Source: an uncultured Clostridia bacterium (lineage in GTDB: Bacteria; Bacillota; Clostridia; Oscillospirales; Oscillospiraceae). From it: 50,304 nt of DNA. Location of the stretch: assembly GCA_937893605.1 (NCBI GenBank), contig CALBGG010000027.1, positions 1 to 50,304 on the forward strand, read 5' to 3'. This document shows positions 23,521-32,689 of this stretch, piece by piece. The notes under the pieces are model-generated. The model saw only the letters and a list, made by a program, of their open reading frames with translations, ran no database searches and was not told the DNA's origin. Both the position numbers and the translations under genes were made by a program. Positions within the stretch are counted from its first letter, which is position 1; each line of letters starts with the position of its first letter.

Positions 23521-24393
23521 TTAAACATCTGTTCGCGGCATTATTTTTGCCGGCAAAACGCAGCGCCAGTCGCGGCGCAGAGCTCTTATCGTTCTCTCCG
23601 CGGCCTTATCATCGTCATACAGGCCGAACACGGCAGAGCCCGTGCCGGTCATAACAGCTCCCAATGCGCCGCCGTCGAGCATCGTGCTTTTAATGGCGGC
23701 GATCTCGTTATGGCGGCGGTCGGGCACGTCCTCGAAAACGTTGTACATCCGCCGCGCGATCTTCGGCAGGTCTCCTGCGTGCAAAAGCTCTATTATGCCC
23801 TGCGTATCCGGGTGACAGCGCAGCTTAACGTTGTCGAGCCGCCTGAACAGCTCCGGCGTGGAGACCGAAAAATCGGGCTTGCAGACAACCACGCCGCATT
23901 CGGGCATCGGCGGCAGCGGCGACAGGAGCTCTCCCCTGCCGGAGGCGAGCTGGGTTCCGCCGCAGACGCAGAAGGCCACGTCCGAGCCGATGTGAGCCGC
24001 TATATTCTCTAATCCGGCACGGTCAAGCCGTGTTTGGCACAGCTTATTCAAAGCCCGCAGCACAGCCGCCGCATCGCTTGAGCCGCCCGCCATGCCCGCT
24101 CCGACGGGTATGCGCTTTTGCATTTTTATATGCGCGCCCATATTCTCGATACCGGTCTCGGCAAAGAACACATTAGCCGCGCGCACGGCGAGGTTGCGCT
24201 CATCGCAGGGCACGAATCTGAGATTGCTCTCGGCGCGGCTTACCGCGCCTGGTGTGAGCGTGGCGGTGACATCGTCGCACAGCGTAATAGTCTGCATTAC
24301 CATGAGCATTTCGTGATAGCCGTCAGGACGCTTTCCCGTAACATCGAGCGAGATATTTATTTTTGCATAGGCCTTTTCGTTAATGCTCGTCAT
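23521..24393 (-). CDS. ispE: 4-(cytidine-5'-diphospho)-2-C-methyl-D-erythritol kinase
   Basis: 290 residues, a GHMP kinase of the non-mevalonate isoprenoid route. The N-terminus KAYAKINISLDVTGKRPDGYHE holds the substrate-binding pattern, and the ATP loop is PVGAGMAGGSSDAAAV (about residues 91-106). The C-terminal MTGTGSAVFGLY is the third GHMP motif. The start overlaps the stop of the upstream mutase gene by four bases (ATGA), so they are co-translated. A terminator follows. Confidence 0.95.
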   Translation of the reverse strand: MTSINEKAYAKINISLDVTGKRPDGYHEMLMVMQTITLCDDVTATLTPGAVSRAESNLRFVPCDERNLAVRAANVFFAETGIENMGAHIKMQKRIPVGAGMAGGSSDAAAVLRALNKLCQTRLDRAGLENIAAHIGSDVAFCVCGGTQLASGRGELLSPLPPMPECGVVVCKPDFSVSTPELFRRLDNVKLRCHPDTQGIIELLHAGDLPKIARRMYNVFEDVPDRRHNEIAAIKSTMLDGGALGAVMTGTGSAVFGLYDDDKAAERTIRALRRDWRCVLPAKIMPRTDV

Positions 24394-25619
24394 TTTTCAA
24401 AAAGAATGGACATAAGCGCGACTCCGGAATTGACATACGGTCCCTTTTCGCCGCTTTTTTCGGTGTAGGGAAGCCCTGCTTTGGTATCGACGCGGCTGTC
24501 ATAGAGCATATACGGCACGGGGTCGCCGTCGTGACCGCGCGTGGAGGTCAGGGTCTTGTGGTCGGACAAAAACAGCAGGCGGTAGTCCCAGCCGCGCTCT
24601 CGCATTGCAGCGTCCAGCGGGCGGATAAGGCGCGTATCGAGCCAGCCGATGGCTTCGAGCTTTCCCTCAAGATCTCCGTTATGTGTGCACTCGTCGGGAG
24701 CTTCGACGTGGACGGCCGCAAAATCGTGGGTTTCGAGTATCTCAAGCGCCGCGGCGAGCTTGTTTTCGTAATTTGTATCCTTCTCGCCTGTGGCTCCCTC
24801 CGGGCATACAAAGCTCAGCCCAGTGAGCGCGGCTATACCGTGGCACAGAGGCACTGCGGAGACGACAACTCCGTCGTGCCCCGTCTCGGCCTTGAAGTCG
24901 GGCAGCTTCACAGCCGTGCCCTCGGCCCAGAACCACACGCCGTTTGCGGGCATTTTGCCCTCGGCGCGGAGCTTTTCGTTCAGCGGATGGTGCTCAAGGA
25001 TGCGGTTTGCCGCCTGCATGAGCTCGCGCAGAACATCGGCATTCGCGCAGCCGGTGGGCAGGATAGCGCCGATCTTCTCGCCGAGGTGATCGTGCGGCGG
25101 GGCAAGGCGGATGCCCTTTATATCGGCCTGCGACTGCACGGCGATATGGCGGAACGAGTGGCCGAGGTTGACCTTCATTCCGGCCTTTTCGGCAAGGGGC
25201 GCAAACTCGGGATCGTTGAACAGCGCGGTTACGATCTCGTCGGAGACCGTGCCGTCAATGGAGCCTGCCGAGTGCGAGAGAATGCGCTTTTCCTCAAAGG
25301 GCATGTCGCCCTCCTCGTAGGTGACCATGTTGCAGCGATACGCAACGTCGCCGGCATTGAGCTTTATGCCCGTCGCCGCTGCCTCGAGCGGAGCACGTCC
25401 CGTGTAGTAAAGATTCGGATCGCAGCCGAAGATGGACATTATCGCAGTGTCGCTTCCCGCGGGCAGGCCGCGCGGAACGTTCAAAACGCTGCCGACCTCG
25501 CCGCGCGCGGCAAGCTCGTCGATAAAGGGCTTTTTTGCGTATTCAAGCGGAGTCAGGCCGCCGAGCTCGGGAACCGGGTTATCGGCCATGCCGTCGCCTA
25601 TTATGAGAATGTATTTCAT
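24390..25619 (-). CDS. apgM: ApgM-type 2,3-bisphosphoglycerate-independent phosphoglycerate mutase
   Basis: 409 residues from the ATG at 25619, with AAGGAG eight bases upstream; a GTG nine bases earlier is less well placed. It is an alkaline-phosphatase superfamily enzyme of the archaeal ApgM group: MKYILIIGDGMADNP holds the first metal ligand, PAGSDTAIMSIFGCDP holds the catalytic Ser region, and APDECTHNGD plus LSDHKTLTSTRGHDGDPVPY hold further metal ligands. It would interconvert 3- and 2-phosphoglycerate. Some relatives have been proposed to act as homoserine kinases, and context does not decide. It is coupled to ispE. Confidence 0.85.
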   Translation of the reverse strand: MKYILIIGDGMADNPVPELGGLTPLEYAKKPFIDELAARGEVGSVLNVPRGLPAGSDTAIMSIFGCDPNLYYTGRAPLEAAATGIKLNAGDVAYRCNMVTYEEGDMPFEEKRILSHSAGSIDGTVSDEIVTALFNDPEFAPLAEKAGMKVNLGHSFRHIAVQSQADIKGIRLAPPHDHLGEKIGAILPTGCANADVLRELMQAANRILEHHPLNEKLRAEGKMPANGVWFWAEGTAVKLPDFKAETGHDGVVVSAVPLCHGIAALTGLSFVCPEGATGEKDTNYENKLAAALEILETHDFAAVHVEAPDECTHNGDLEGKLEAIGWLDTRLIRPLDAAMRERGWDYRLLFLSDHKTLTSTRGHDGDPVPYMLYDSRVDTKAGLPYTEKSGEKGPYVNSGVALMSILFEK

Positions 25620-25657
25620 AGTTATCACTCCTTGCTTTGGGATTTGGAATATGAAAC

Positions 25658-25686
25658 ATTATAAAATATCATCGCCGATTTGAAAA
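25658..25686 (-). promoter_or_regulatory. Promoter of apgM-ispE
   Basis: Minus strand: TTTTCA (25686-25681), 17-base spacer, TATAAT (25663-25658), about 38 bases before the start. Confidence 0.5.
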
Positions 25687-25752
25687 GCACAATATTGCAT
25701 TTTTCGCGCCGTTATGAGAAAATAACGCTTATCTGATAACAGGGAGACAGTC

Positions 25753-26655
25753 ATGAGCAGGAAAGTTAAAAAGAGTGATATCAATAAGTTCGCCGGGTTT
25801 GCGAAAAAATATCCCCTCGCGGCGCTTGTCATCGTCGTTATCGCGGCGGCTGTGCTTATATTCCAGCATGCGTCCGAGAACAAGCCAACGGTCACCGTGC
25901 CTATGGACGGGCTGTATGTCCACTATATCGACGTCGGTCAGGGCGACTCGGAGCTTGTCTGCTGCGGCGGGCAATATATGCTTATTGACGCGGGCACGCC
26001 ATCTGCGGGCAGCACTGTCGTCGAGTACATACGGGATCTCGGCATAAATAAGCTCGACTATGTCGTGTGCACGCACGGTCACGCCGACCACTGCGGCGGC
26101 CTTGATGCCGTTGTCGAAAGCTTTGATGTCGATACAATATTCACCTCGCCCTACGCGGGCGACGCGGCGTCATATCTGCACTTTGTCGAAACCGTCGAGA
26201 GCGCGCAGCTCACGCTCGAGGTGCCCGATCAGGGTGCGCAGTACCGCCTGGGCGAAGCGCAGTTTGAGTTCATAGGACCGCTTGAAGATCACAAAAACGT
26301 AAACGACGACAGCCTCGTGATACGCCTTACCTACGGCGATACGAGTTTTCTCTTTACAGGAGACATGACCGCCAAGGCCGAAAAGGAGCTCATCGAGGAC
26401 TGCGCAAATGTAAAATGCGATGTGCTCAAGGTCGGCCATCACGGCTCGTCGGGCTCGAGCTGCTATCAGTTTTTATACGAGGCCGAGCCGAAAATAGCCG
26501 TCATTTCCTGCGGAAAGGATAACGACTACGGTCACCCGCATGAGGAGACGCTCAGCCGTCTCAAGGACGCCGGAGTCACGGTATACAGAACCGACGAGCT
26601 TGGCAGCATCGTTATATTCAGCGACGGCATGGCCGTGGAAAGGAAGGCCGCGTGA
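25753..26655 (+). CDS. Membrane-anchored metallo-beta-lactamase-fold hydrolase (ComEC C-domain-like)
   Basis: 300 residues. One N-terminal membrane segment (about residues 22-39, AALVIVVIAAAVLIF) should anchor or export the protein. The rest is a metallo-beta-lactamase domain with YIDVGQGDSELV, the metal motif THGHADHCGG (about residues 102-111), FTGDMT and KVGHHGSSGSS. These are the landmarks of the stand-alone relatives of the ComEC/Rec2 C-terminal domain. The substrate is unknown; nuclease or phosphodiesterase activity outside the membrane is a reasonable guess. The stop overlaps the next gene by four bases. Confidence 0.88.
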   Translation: MSRKVKKSDINKFAGFAKKYPLAALVIVVIAAAVLIFQHASENKPTVTVPMDGLYVHYIDVGQGDSELVCCGGQYMLIDAGTPSAGSTVVEYIRDLGINKLDYVVCTHGHADHCGGLDAVVESFDVDTIFTSPYAGDAASYLHFVETVESAQLTLEVPDQGAQYRLGEAQFEFIGPLEDHKNVNDDSLVIRLTYGDTSFLFTGDMTAKAEKELIEDCANVKCDVLKVGHHGSSGSSCYQFLYEAEPKIAVISCGKDNDYGHPHEETLSRLKDAGVTVYRTDELGSIVIFSDGMAVERKAA

Positions 26656-27563
26656 GGGATAAAAGCTACTCAAAGGCGATCTCCGCGGCGATCGTCACGC
26701 AGATATTCTGGGGTCTGAGCTTTCTCGCGTCAAGCATAGGGCAGGAGACGGCCTCGCCCTTCGTCCTGATGAGTTATCGCTTTGACATTGCGCTCATTGC
26801 ACTCACAATCCCAGTACTCCTGGGCAGGCAAAAGCTCAGTCTGCGCGGCAAAAACATAAAGCCCCTGCTGCTTCTCGGCGCAATGGAGCCTTGCATATAT
26901 TTCATAGGCGAGCAATATGGTCTGAAGTATTCAAATTCCGCCTTCTCCGGCATTATGATAGCCGTCATTCCCATCGTCACGATAATTTTCGCGGCGATAT
27001 TCCTCAAGGAGCGGCCGAGCAAAAAACAGTGGATGTTCAGCGCGCTGTCGATCCTCGGCATAGTCGTCATAACCCTTGCGGAAAACAGCGGCGGCTCGAT
27101 AACGTTCAAGGGCTTTGCGCTCTTGTGCGTCGCAGTTGTAACGGGCTCGGCGTACAGTGTAATATCCTGCGGCGTGTCCGGCAGGTTTTCGGTGTTTGAG
27201 AGGACGTACTTCATGCAGATCATGGGCGCCGTATTCTTCACGGCACTCGCGCTCATAGAAAACGGCGGCAGCGTCGCTGCCGTGCTCGCCCCGGCGGCGG
27301 ACATGCGTTTTCTTCTGGCCGTGCTGTTTCTCGCGCTGGGCGCGTCGGTTGCCGGATATTCACTGTTTAACTACGCCGTGTCTCACGCGCCGATGGCAAA
27401 CGTCATAATCTTTCAGAACCTCGCTACCGTTGTTTCGGTCGCTGCCGGTATACTCGTCCTCGGCGAAAGGCTCACAGTCGTCTCGCTCGGCGCGATGGTC
27501 GTTGTGCTCATAGGAATATGGGGCGTTCAAAAATACCCGCCTAAAGAAAACACTGACGAATAA
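26652..27563 (+). CDS. EamA/DMT-superfamily transporter
   Basis: 303 residues starting at a GTG that overlaps the previous stop (GTGA). It has ten predicted membrane helices in two repeats, with EamA-type signatures: KAISAAIVTQIFWGLSFLAS at the start, GIMIAVIPIVTIIFAAIFLKE ending repeat one, and FQNLATVVSVAAGILVLGE ending repeat two. Substrates in this family range from amino acids to other metabolites and cannot be told here. It is coupled to the metallo-hydrolase gene. A strong terminator follows. Confidence 0.9.
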   Translation: MRDKSYSKAISAAIVTQIFWGLSFLASSIGQETASPFVLMSYRFDIALIALTIPVLLGRQKLSLRGKNIKPLLLLGAMEPCIYFIGEQYGLKYSNSAFSGIMIAVIPIVTIIFAAIFLKERPSKKQWMFSALSILGIVVITLAENSGGSITFKGFALLCVAVVTGSAYSVISCGVSGRFSVFERTYFMQIMGAVFFTALALIENGGSVAAVLAPAADMRFLLAVLFLALGASVAGYSLFNYAVSHAPMANVIIFQNLATVVSVAAGILVLGERLTVVSLGAMVVVLIGIWGVQKYPPKENTDE

Positions 27564-27595
27564 AAAATGCGGAGTCCAAATGGACTCCGCATTTT
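27564..27595. terminator. Bidirectional terminator between the EamA gene and the nucleoside permease
   Basis: AAAATGCGGAGTCC (27564-27577) pairs perfectly with GGACTCCGCATTTT (27582-27595) around an AAAT loop, with T-runs on both strands. Confidence 0.92.
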
Positions 27596-27605
27596 ATTTT
27601 GAATT

Positions 27606-28544
27606 TTATCTCTGTCCCTTCTCGTAGGGGATGCCCTCCGCCTTCGGCGCGCGCGAGCTCTTTGAGGTCAGCGCGAGGACGATAAGCGAGATTATGTACG
27701 GCATCATCTTGTATATCGAGCCGGACAGCTGCAGGCTCACCAGGAAGTCAAAGCCCGAGTACACGCTGGCGAGTGCGCGGAACAGGCCGAACAGCAGCGC
27801 AGCAAGCGCTATGCGGTGCGGCTTCCACTGACCGAAGATCATGACCGCGAGTGCGAGGAAGCCGAAGCCGGAAACGCCGGCTTCAAACTGCCATTCGCTC
27901 GCACCGGCAATGATGTACATGATGCCGCCGAGTCCGCCGAGAACACCTGAGATGAGGACGCCCGACCAGCGCATTTTGTACACGTTTATACCGACGGAGT
28001 CCGCCGCCTGGGGATGCTCGCCGCAGGCCATCAGGCGCAGGCCGAACCTGGTCTTGTACAAAATGATGTACGCCGCGACAAAGATAACGAGAGCGACAAG
28101 CATCATCCAGTTGAAGGTGAAATCGCCGATGTTGACGAGGAAGGCTTTCTTCTGCGCTATGTACTGCACGGTAGCGGAGACGTTGTCGGGGCTCTCGGCA
28201 GTGTTTATGGCCTTGACTATGACCGTCGCCGCCGCAAGGCCGAGCATATTCAGCGCCGTGCCGACGATCGTTTGATCGGCCTTGAAGTTTATGCACGCCA
28301 CCGCAAGCAGCGCCGAGAACGCAAGACCCGTGACAGCCGCGGCAATAATTGTGAGGATTACGATAGTCGCGGGAGATGAGCCGTCAAGGTACTTCATCGT
28401 CAGTGCGCCGCCGAGAGCGCCCATGACCATAATGCCCTCAAGGCCGAGGTTTATAACGCCCGAATGCTCCGAAAAGCATCCGCCGAGGGCAACGAGGATC
28501 AGAACCGAAGCATAGAGAATAGTGTACTGGATAAGTAATGACAT
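27606..28544 (-). CDS. Nucleoside ABC transporter permease (NupC/YufQ-like)
   Basis: 312 residues, a multi-spanning permease of the BPD_transp_2 family. The segments GVINLGLEGIMVMGALGG, MRWSGVLISGVLGGLGGIMY and GFGFLALAVMIFGQWKP are typical of the second permease of BmpA-type nucleoside importers. It is coupled to the preceding permease gene: the ATG overlaps its stop by one base. It is the last gene of the transporter operon and ends at a bidirectional terminator. Confidence 0.9.
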   Translation of the reverse strand: MSLLIQYTILYASVLILVALGGCFSEHSGVINLGLEGIMVMGALGGALTMKYLDGSSPATIVILTIIAAAVTGLAFSALLAVACINFKADQTIVGTALNMLGLAAATVIVKAINTAESPDNVSATVQYIAQKKAFLVNIGDFTFNWMMLVALVIFVAAYIILYKTRFGLRLMACGEHPQAADSVGINVYKMRWSGVLISGVLGGLGGIMYIIAGASEWQFEAGVSGFGFLALAVMIFGQWKPHRIALAALLFGLFRALASVYSGFDFLVSLQLSGSIYKMMPYIISLIVLALTSKSSRAPKAEGIPYEKGQR

Positions 28545-29686
28545 TATTCGTTGCCTCCTTCCTGCGCGGCCGCATGAGCCGCCGCCTTTGCCTTTTCCTC
28601 ACGCTTTGCGGCGATGTTATTCATGACATACTTCATGAACAGAACGAAGCCGCACAGATAAATGATGATCGAAGAGATAAGATCGGATATCTGCGTGCAG
28701 TACATGCTCTTGTCGAGGTACGCGCCGCCGACCGTTATGTGCTGAATAAAATACGACGAGAATATTGCGCCGATGGGGTTCAAGCCGCCGAGGAACGCCG
28801 CAGCGATGCCGTTAAATCCCATTGCGGGAACCGACGACTGTCCGCAGGACCACTGCTCGAAGCCCGTCAGGTAGAAAAGCCCCGCGCCGAGACCGGCAAG
28901 ACCGCCGCCGATGAGCAGCGTCAGTATTGTATTGCGCTTTTCGGCCATTCCGCAGTACTTCGCGGCGTTTTTGTTGAAGCCCGTTGCCTTGAGCTCATAG
29001 CCGAATTTGGTCTTTTCCATCACGATATAAACGATCACCGCAATGATTATCGCAATCGGGATGGCTATCGTTACATACTGGTTATTCGTAAACAGCGTAT
29101 CGAGTCCGAGCGTCGGCATTATGGACTCGGGGCTGACGGATTCGATGTGCATGGTATAGGGGCTGGCAGTCTCCTTAACGTTCGTGAGCAGGTCGTTCAT
29201 CGCGTAAAGGGTTATCCAGTTGAGCATGATGCCCGAGATGACCTCGTTTACGTTGCAGTAGCTCTTGAGAACGCCGGATACCGTGCCCAGCAGCGCACCT
29301 GCCGCCGCTGCGATGAGCAGGCACACCCACCACGGGAGCTGCCACGCCAGCGCAGCATATATTGCCATGCCAGCGCCGAACGCGTACTGGCCGGCTGCAC
29401 CGATATTGAACAGGCCTACCTTATATGCAAACAGGATAGACAGCGAGCACATGATAAGCGGCGCTGTTTTTACCAGCGTGCTGCCGAAATACTTCATCGC
29501 GACCTGTGCGTTGGGGTAGTTAAAGAAGTTCTTTACAAGCGCCGTTATCGCCTCGCCCGCGCCTGCCGGATTTATAAGCAGCAGTACGATATATCCAAGC
29601 AGCAGACCGAGCAGGATGCAGATTATCGACGCGATAAACGACTGCACTCCGCCGTTTTGCAGAAGGGAGCGTTTTTCCTTATTCAT
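28544..29686 (-). CDS. Nucleoside ABC transporter permease (NupB/YufP-like)
   Basis: 380 residues from the ATG at 29686, with AAAGGAG about eight bases upstream; the open frame runs 16 codons further 5' without a better start. It is a permease with about ten helices, showing LFNIGAAGQYAFGAGMAIY and GFNGIAAAFLGGLNPIGAIF, typical of the first permease of BmpA-type importers. The start lies eight bases inside the end of the ATPase gene. It forms the membrane channel together with the following permease. Confidence 0.9.
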   Translation of the reverse strand: MNKEKRSLLQNGGVQSFIASIICILLGLLLGYIVLLLINPAGAGEAITALVKNFFNYPNAQVAMKYFGSTLVKTAPLIMCSLSILFAYKVGLFNIGAAGQYAFGAGMAIYAALAWQLPWWVCLLIAAAAGALLGTVSGVLKSYCNVNEVISGIMLNWITLYAMNDLLTNVKETASPYTMHIESVSPESIMPTLGLDTLFTNNQYVTIAIPIAIIIAVIVYIVMEKTKFGYELKATGFNKNAAKYCGMAEKRNTILTLLIGGGLAGLGAGLFYLTGFEQWSCGQSSVPAMGFNGIAAAFLGGLNPIGAIFSSYFIQHITVGGAYLDKSMYCTQISDLISSIIIYLCGFVLFMKYVMNNIAAKREEKAKAAAHAAAQEGGNE

Positions 29687-31220
29687 GGTCTGCTCCTTTC
29701 TTCGCGCCGGCCATGTACAGGCCGAGCTCCTCAACTGTGGTTTTCTTCGGGTCGAGCTCGCCGACGATCTCGCCCTCGTACATGACGAGGATGCGGTCGG
29801 AAACGCTCATGACCTCGTCAAGCTCGAGCGACACGAGAAGCACCGCACGCCCCGCGTCGCGCACGGCGACGAGCTGCTTGTGGATATACTCTATAGCGCC
29901 GACGTCAAGACCGCGTGTCGGCTGGACGGCGACCAAAAGCTCGGGCTCCTTGTCGATCTCGCGTGCAACGATGGCCTTTTGCTGGTTACCGCCGGACATG
30001 CTGCGCACTATCGTGACCGAGCCCTGACCGGAGCGGACGTCATACTGCTCAATGAGCTTGTCGGAATACTCTCTTATATTCTTTCTCTTTAAAAATCCCG
30101 CGCCGGAAACAAACTGCGGCTCAAAATAGCGCTGGAGAATCATATTATACTCAAGCGAGTAGTCGAGAACAAGGCCGTGCTTATGTCTGTCCTCTGGGAT
30201 GTGGCTCATGCCGTGGGTATTGCGGTCACGGATGGAGGCATGGGTAATGTCTCTGCCGCAGAGGGTGATCTTTCCCTCCTTTAGCGGCTCAAGACCCGTA
30301 AGTCCGTAGACAAGCTCTGTCTGCCCGTTGCCGTCGATACCGGCTATACAGACGATCTCACCCGCACAAACCTTGAATGATACGTTCCTGACGGCGTTAT
30401 TATGGTGCACCTTCGACGCGACCGTCATGCCCTCGACGTCGAGGATAACGTCGCCGGGCTTTGCATCTTCCTTGTGCACAACAAAATCGACGTCGCGGCC
30501 GACCATCATGCGTGAGAGCTCTTCCTTGCTGGTGTTTTTGATCTCGACCGTGCCGATGCACTTGCCCTTGCGCAGAACGGTGCAGCGATCGGCGACCTCC
30601 ATGATCTCGTTGAGCTTATGCGAGATAAACAGGATGCTCTTGCCCTCCTTTGCGAGGTTTTTCATGATCTGCATGAGCTCCTCGATCTCCTGCGGAGTCA
30701 GAACAGCCGTGGGCTCGTCGAAGATGAGTATCTCATTTTCGCGGTAGAGCATTTTAAGGATCTCGGTGCGCTGCTGCATGCCGACGGTGATATCCTCGAT
30801 AAGCGCATCGGGATCGACACTCAGGCCGTATTTGTCGCTCAGCTCCACGATCTTTTTGCGCGCGGCATCCTTCTTGAGGAATCCGCCCTTGCCCGTGGGC
30901 TCGTCTCCGAGGATGATGTTGTCGAGAACCGAGAAGCACTCAACGAGCTTGAAGTGCTGATGCACCATGCCTATGCCGAGGCGGTTGGCATCGTTGGGGT
31001 CTTTGATCTCGACCTCTTTGCCGTCTTTTTTGATAACGCCCTCTTCCGCCTGATACAGGCCGAACAAAACGCTCATCAGAGTACTCTTGCCCGCTCCGTT
31101 TTCGCCGAGCAGAGCATGTATCTCGCCTTTTTTGAGCTGAAGGGTAATATCATCATTGGCGACTATGCCCGGAAAGCGCTTTGTTATATGCAGCATTTCT
31201 ATCGCATATGCCTGTTCCAA
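29679..31220 (-). CDS. Nucleoside ABC transporter ATP-binding protein, two nucleotide-binding domains
   Basis: 513 residues from a TTG start at 31220, chosen because AAAGGGGAG lies about nine bases upstream; a later ATG (MLHITKRFPG) is the alternative. Domain 1 has Walker A LLGENGAGKSTLM, a degenerate signature ITVGMQQR and Walker B LIFDEPTAVL. Domain 2 has a degenerate Walker A (AGIDGNGQTEL) and signature MSGGNQQK. This tandem layout matches NupA/YufO-type and sugar importers. With the BmpA lipoprotein and two permeases it makes a nucleoside importer. Confidence 0.92.
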   Translation of the reverse strand: MEQAYAIEMLHITKRFPGIVANDDITLQLKKGEIHALLGENGAGKSTLMSVLFGLYQAEEGVIKKDGKEVEIKDPNDANRLGIGMVHQHFKLVECFSVLDNIILGDEPTGKGGFLKKDAARKKIVELSDKYGLSVDPDALIEDITVGMQQRTEILKMLYRENEILIFDEPTAVLTPQEIEELMQIMKNLAKEGKSILFISHKLNEIMEVADRCTVLRKGKCIGTVEIKNTSKEELSRMMVGRDVDFVVHKEDAKPGDVILDVEGMTVASKVHHNNAVRNVSFKVCAGEIVCIAGIDGNGQTELVYGLTGLEPLKEGKITLCGRDITHASIRDRNTHGMSHIPEDRHKHGLVLDYSLEYNMILQRYFEPQFVSGAGFLKRKNIREYSDKLIEQYDVRSGQGSVTIVRSMSGGNQQKAIVAREIDKEPELLVAVQPTRGLDVGAIEYIHKQLVAVRDAGRAVLLVSLELDEVMSVSDRILVMYEGEIVGELDPKKTTVEELGLYMAGAKKGADHE

Positions 31221-31329
31221 AACCCAAATCTCCCCTTTCGTATGCAAAGTTCTTTGCGTTGTTTAATAATTTATTATACAATAGCAGGGGGTGCATTGCA
31301 AATAAAAATGTCGGAAATATGAATAAAAA

Positions 31330-31359
31330 AAGGACAGGCAATTTTACTTGCCTGTCCTT
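31330..31359 (-). terminator. Terminator between bmpA and the ABC genes
   Basis: AAGGACAGGCAA (31330-31341) pairs perfectly with TTGCCTGTCCTT (31348-31359), with a long T-run on the minus strand. It lies 20 bases past the bmpA stop, so the downstream ATPase and permeases depend on readthrough or another promoter. Confidence 0.85.
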
Positions 31360-31378
31360 GTAGGTTGTAACTGTTAAA

Positions 31379-32533
31379 TTACAGGATGTCGTCGAAAACT
31401 TCGACCTTAATTTCGGTCTCGGGCATCTTCTCGGTGGAGTTATCGACCTTGATGTCGCCCTTGAACATTGCCGCTACGAGCTCCTTGTAGTCATCCTCGG
31501 TGAAGCCGTCACCGAACTGAGTGGAGCCTGCAAGCTGAACGTAGTTCTCTTCGGGATTCTCGGAGACGAGACCCAGAGTCTCGATCTTGCCGCCGAAGTC
31601 TGCCCACTTGTCGGCAGAGATAGCAGCCAGAACGGTCTTAACGGTGGGAGCAAGACCCTTCATTGCGGAAGTAACGGTCATGCCTTCGCCGTATTTGCCG
31701 TCGATGATGCCGGCCTGGTCAACGTCAACGCCGATCATCTTTGCGCCGTCGACCTTTGCCGCCGCTTCGGCTGCGGATGCGTAGATGCCGCCGCCGCAGG
31801 CAAAGACTATCTCGGTGCCGTTTGCATACCAGGTATCCATAGCAGCGGTGATAGCGGGGTCAGCCTGGAACTTGTTGCCGTATACGTACTTGACGGAGAC
31901 CTGATCTGCGATATCAAGCTCGACAGCCGCTGCGTTTGCGCCCTGGACGAAGCCGTAGCCGTAACGGACAACTGCGGGAACTGCCATGCCGCCGAGGAAG
32001 CCGAGCTGCTTGTAGCCGAGCTTAACAGCTGCGTAGCCTGCCATGTAGCCGCACAGTTCTTCCTGGTAAACTGCGCAGTAGAGGTTGGAAGGAACCTTGA
32101 ACTCTTCCTTGATGGAGCCGTCATCGTTGAAGGTGTTCAGGTCGCCTGCGCCGACGTCCAGTGCAACGAACTTAACATCGGTGTAGGTGTTAACGGTCTG
32201 CTTGATAGCATTCGCGAAAGCGTAGCCGGGCATTACGATGACGTTGTAGCCGTCGGCGACTGCCTTCTCGATCATTGCAACGCGGTCTGCGTCGGCATCG
32301 GAAGCGGGCTTGAAGTAGTTGAAGTCGATGCTGTTCTCGGTGCAGTATGCCTTGCATGCTTCATAAGTGGTCTGGTTGAAGGACTGGTCGGTGATATCGC
32401 CGTAGTCGGTGATCATAGCGACCTTCATTGCGGTCTCGTCCGTAGTGTCTTTATCTTTGCTGTCATTGTTGCTGCAGGCGCAAAGAGCAAAGACCATGCA
32501 CAGAGCGAGGACCAGTGCGAGAATTCTTTTCAT
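31379..32533 (-). CDS. bmpA: BmpA/PnrA-type nucleoside-binding lipoprotein
   Basis: 384 residues from the ATG at 32533 (ACGGAGGAAAAAAC upstream; the open frame runs 17 codons further). The signal peptide is ILALVLALCMVFALCACS, with the lipobox cysteine in ALCAC. The mature part begins KVAMITDYGDITDQSFNQ, typical of the BMP/PnrA family of purine-nucleoside binding proteins. It hands substrate to the permeases downstream. The gene has its own promoter and terminator, which suggests an excess of binding protein over the membrane parts. Confidence 0.9.
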   Translation of the reverse strand: MKRILALVLALCMVFALCACSNNDSKDKDTTDETAMKVAMITDYGDITDQSFNQTTYEACKAYCTENSIDFNYFKPASDADADRVAMIEKAVADGYNVIVMPGYAFANAIKQTVNTYTDVKFVALDVGAGDLNTFNDDGSIKEEFKVPSNLYCAVYQEELCGYMAGYAAVKLGYKQLGFLGGMAVPAVVRYGYGFVQGANAAAVELDIADQVSVKYVYGNKFQADPAITAAMDTWYANGTEIVFACGGGIYASAAEAAAKVDGAKMIGVDVDQAGIIDGKYGEGMTVTSAMKGLAPTVKTVLAAISADKWADFGGKIETLGLVSENPEENYVQLAGSTQFGDGFTEDDYKELVAAMFKGDIKVDNSTEKMPETEIKVEVFDDIL

Positions 32534-32602
32534 GTTTTTTCCTCCGTGTAAATTTAGTTTTTGCGAACGAAAGTGATTGTACACTTATCGCGTACTATGT
32601 GC

Positions 32603-32632
32603 ATTATACCACTGACACAGTATCAAAGGCAA
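32603..32632 (-). promoter_or_regulatory. Promoter of bmpA
   Basis: Minus strand: TTGCCT (32632-32627), 18-base spacer, TATAAT (32608-32603), about 70 bases before the start. Confidence 0.5.
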
Positions 32633-32689
32633 GTATAATTTAGCAGTTTGTCCAAAAGCGGCCGCTTTTTGTGCCAAATCGCACAAATT

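Noticed and set aside
28538..29785. Plus-strand frame of about 415 codons opposite the nucleoside permeases
   Set aside because: Shadow of the two permease genes, which have clear helices and family segments.
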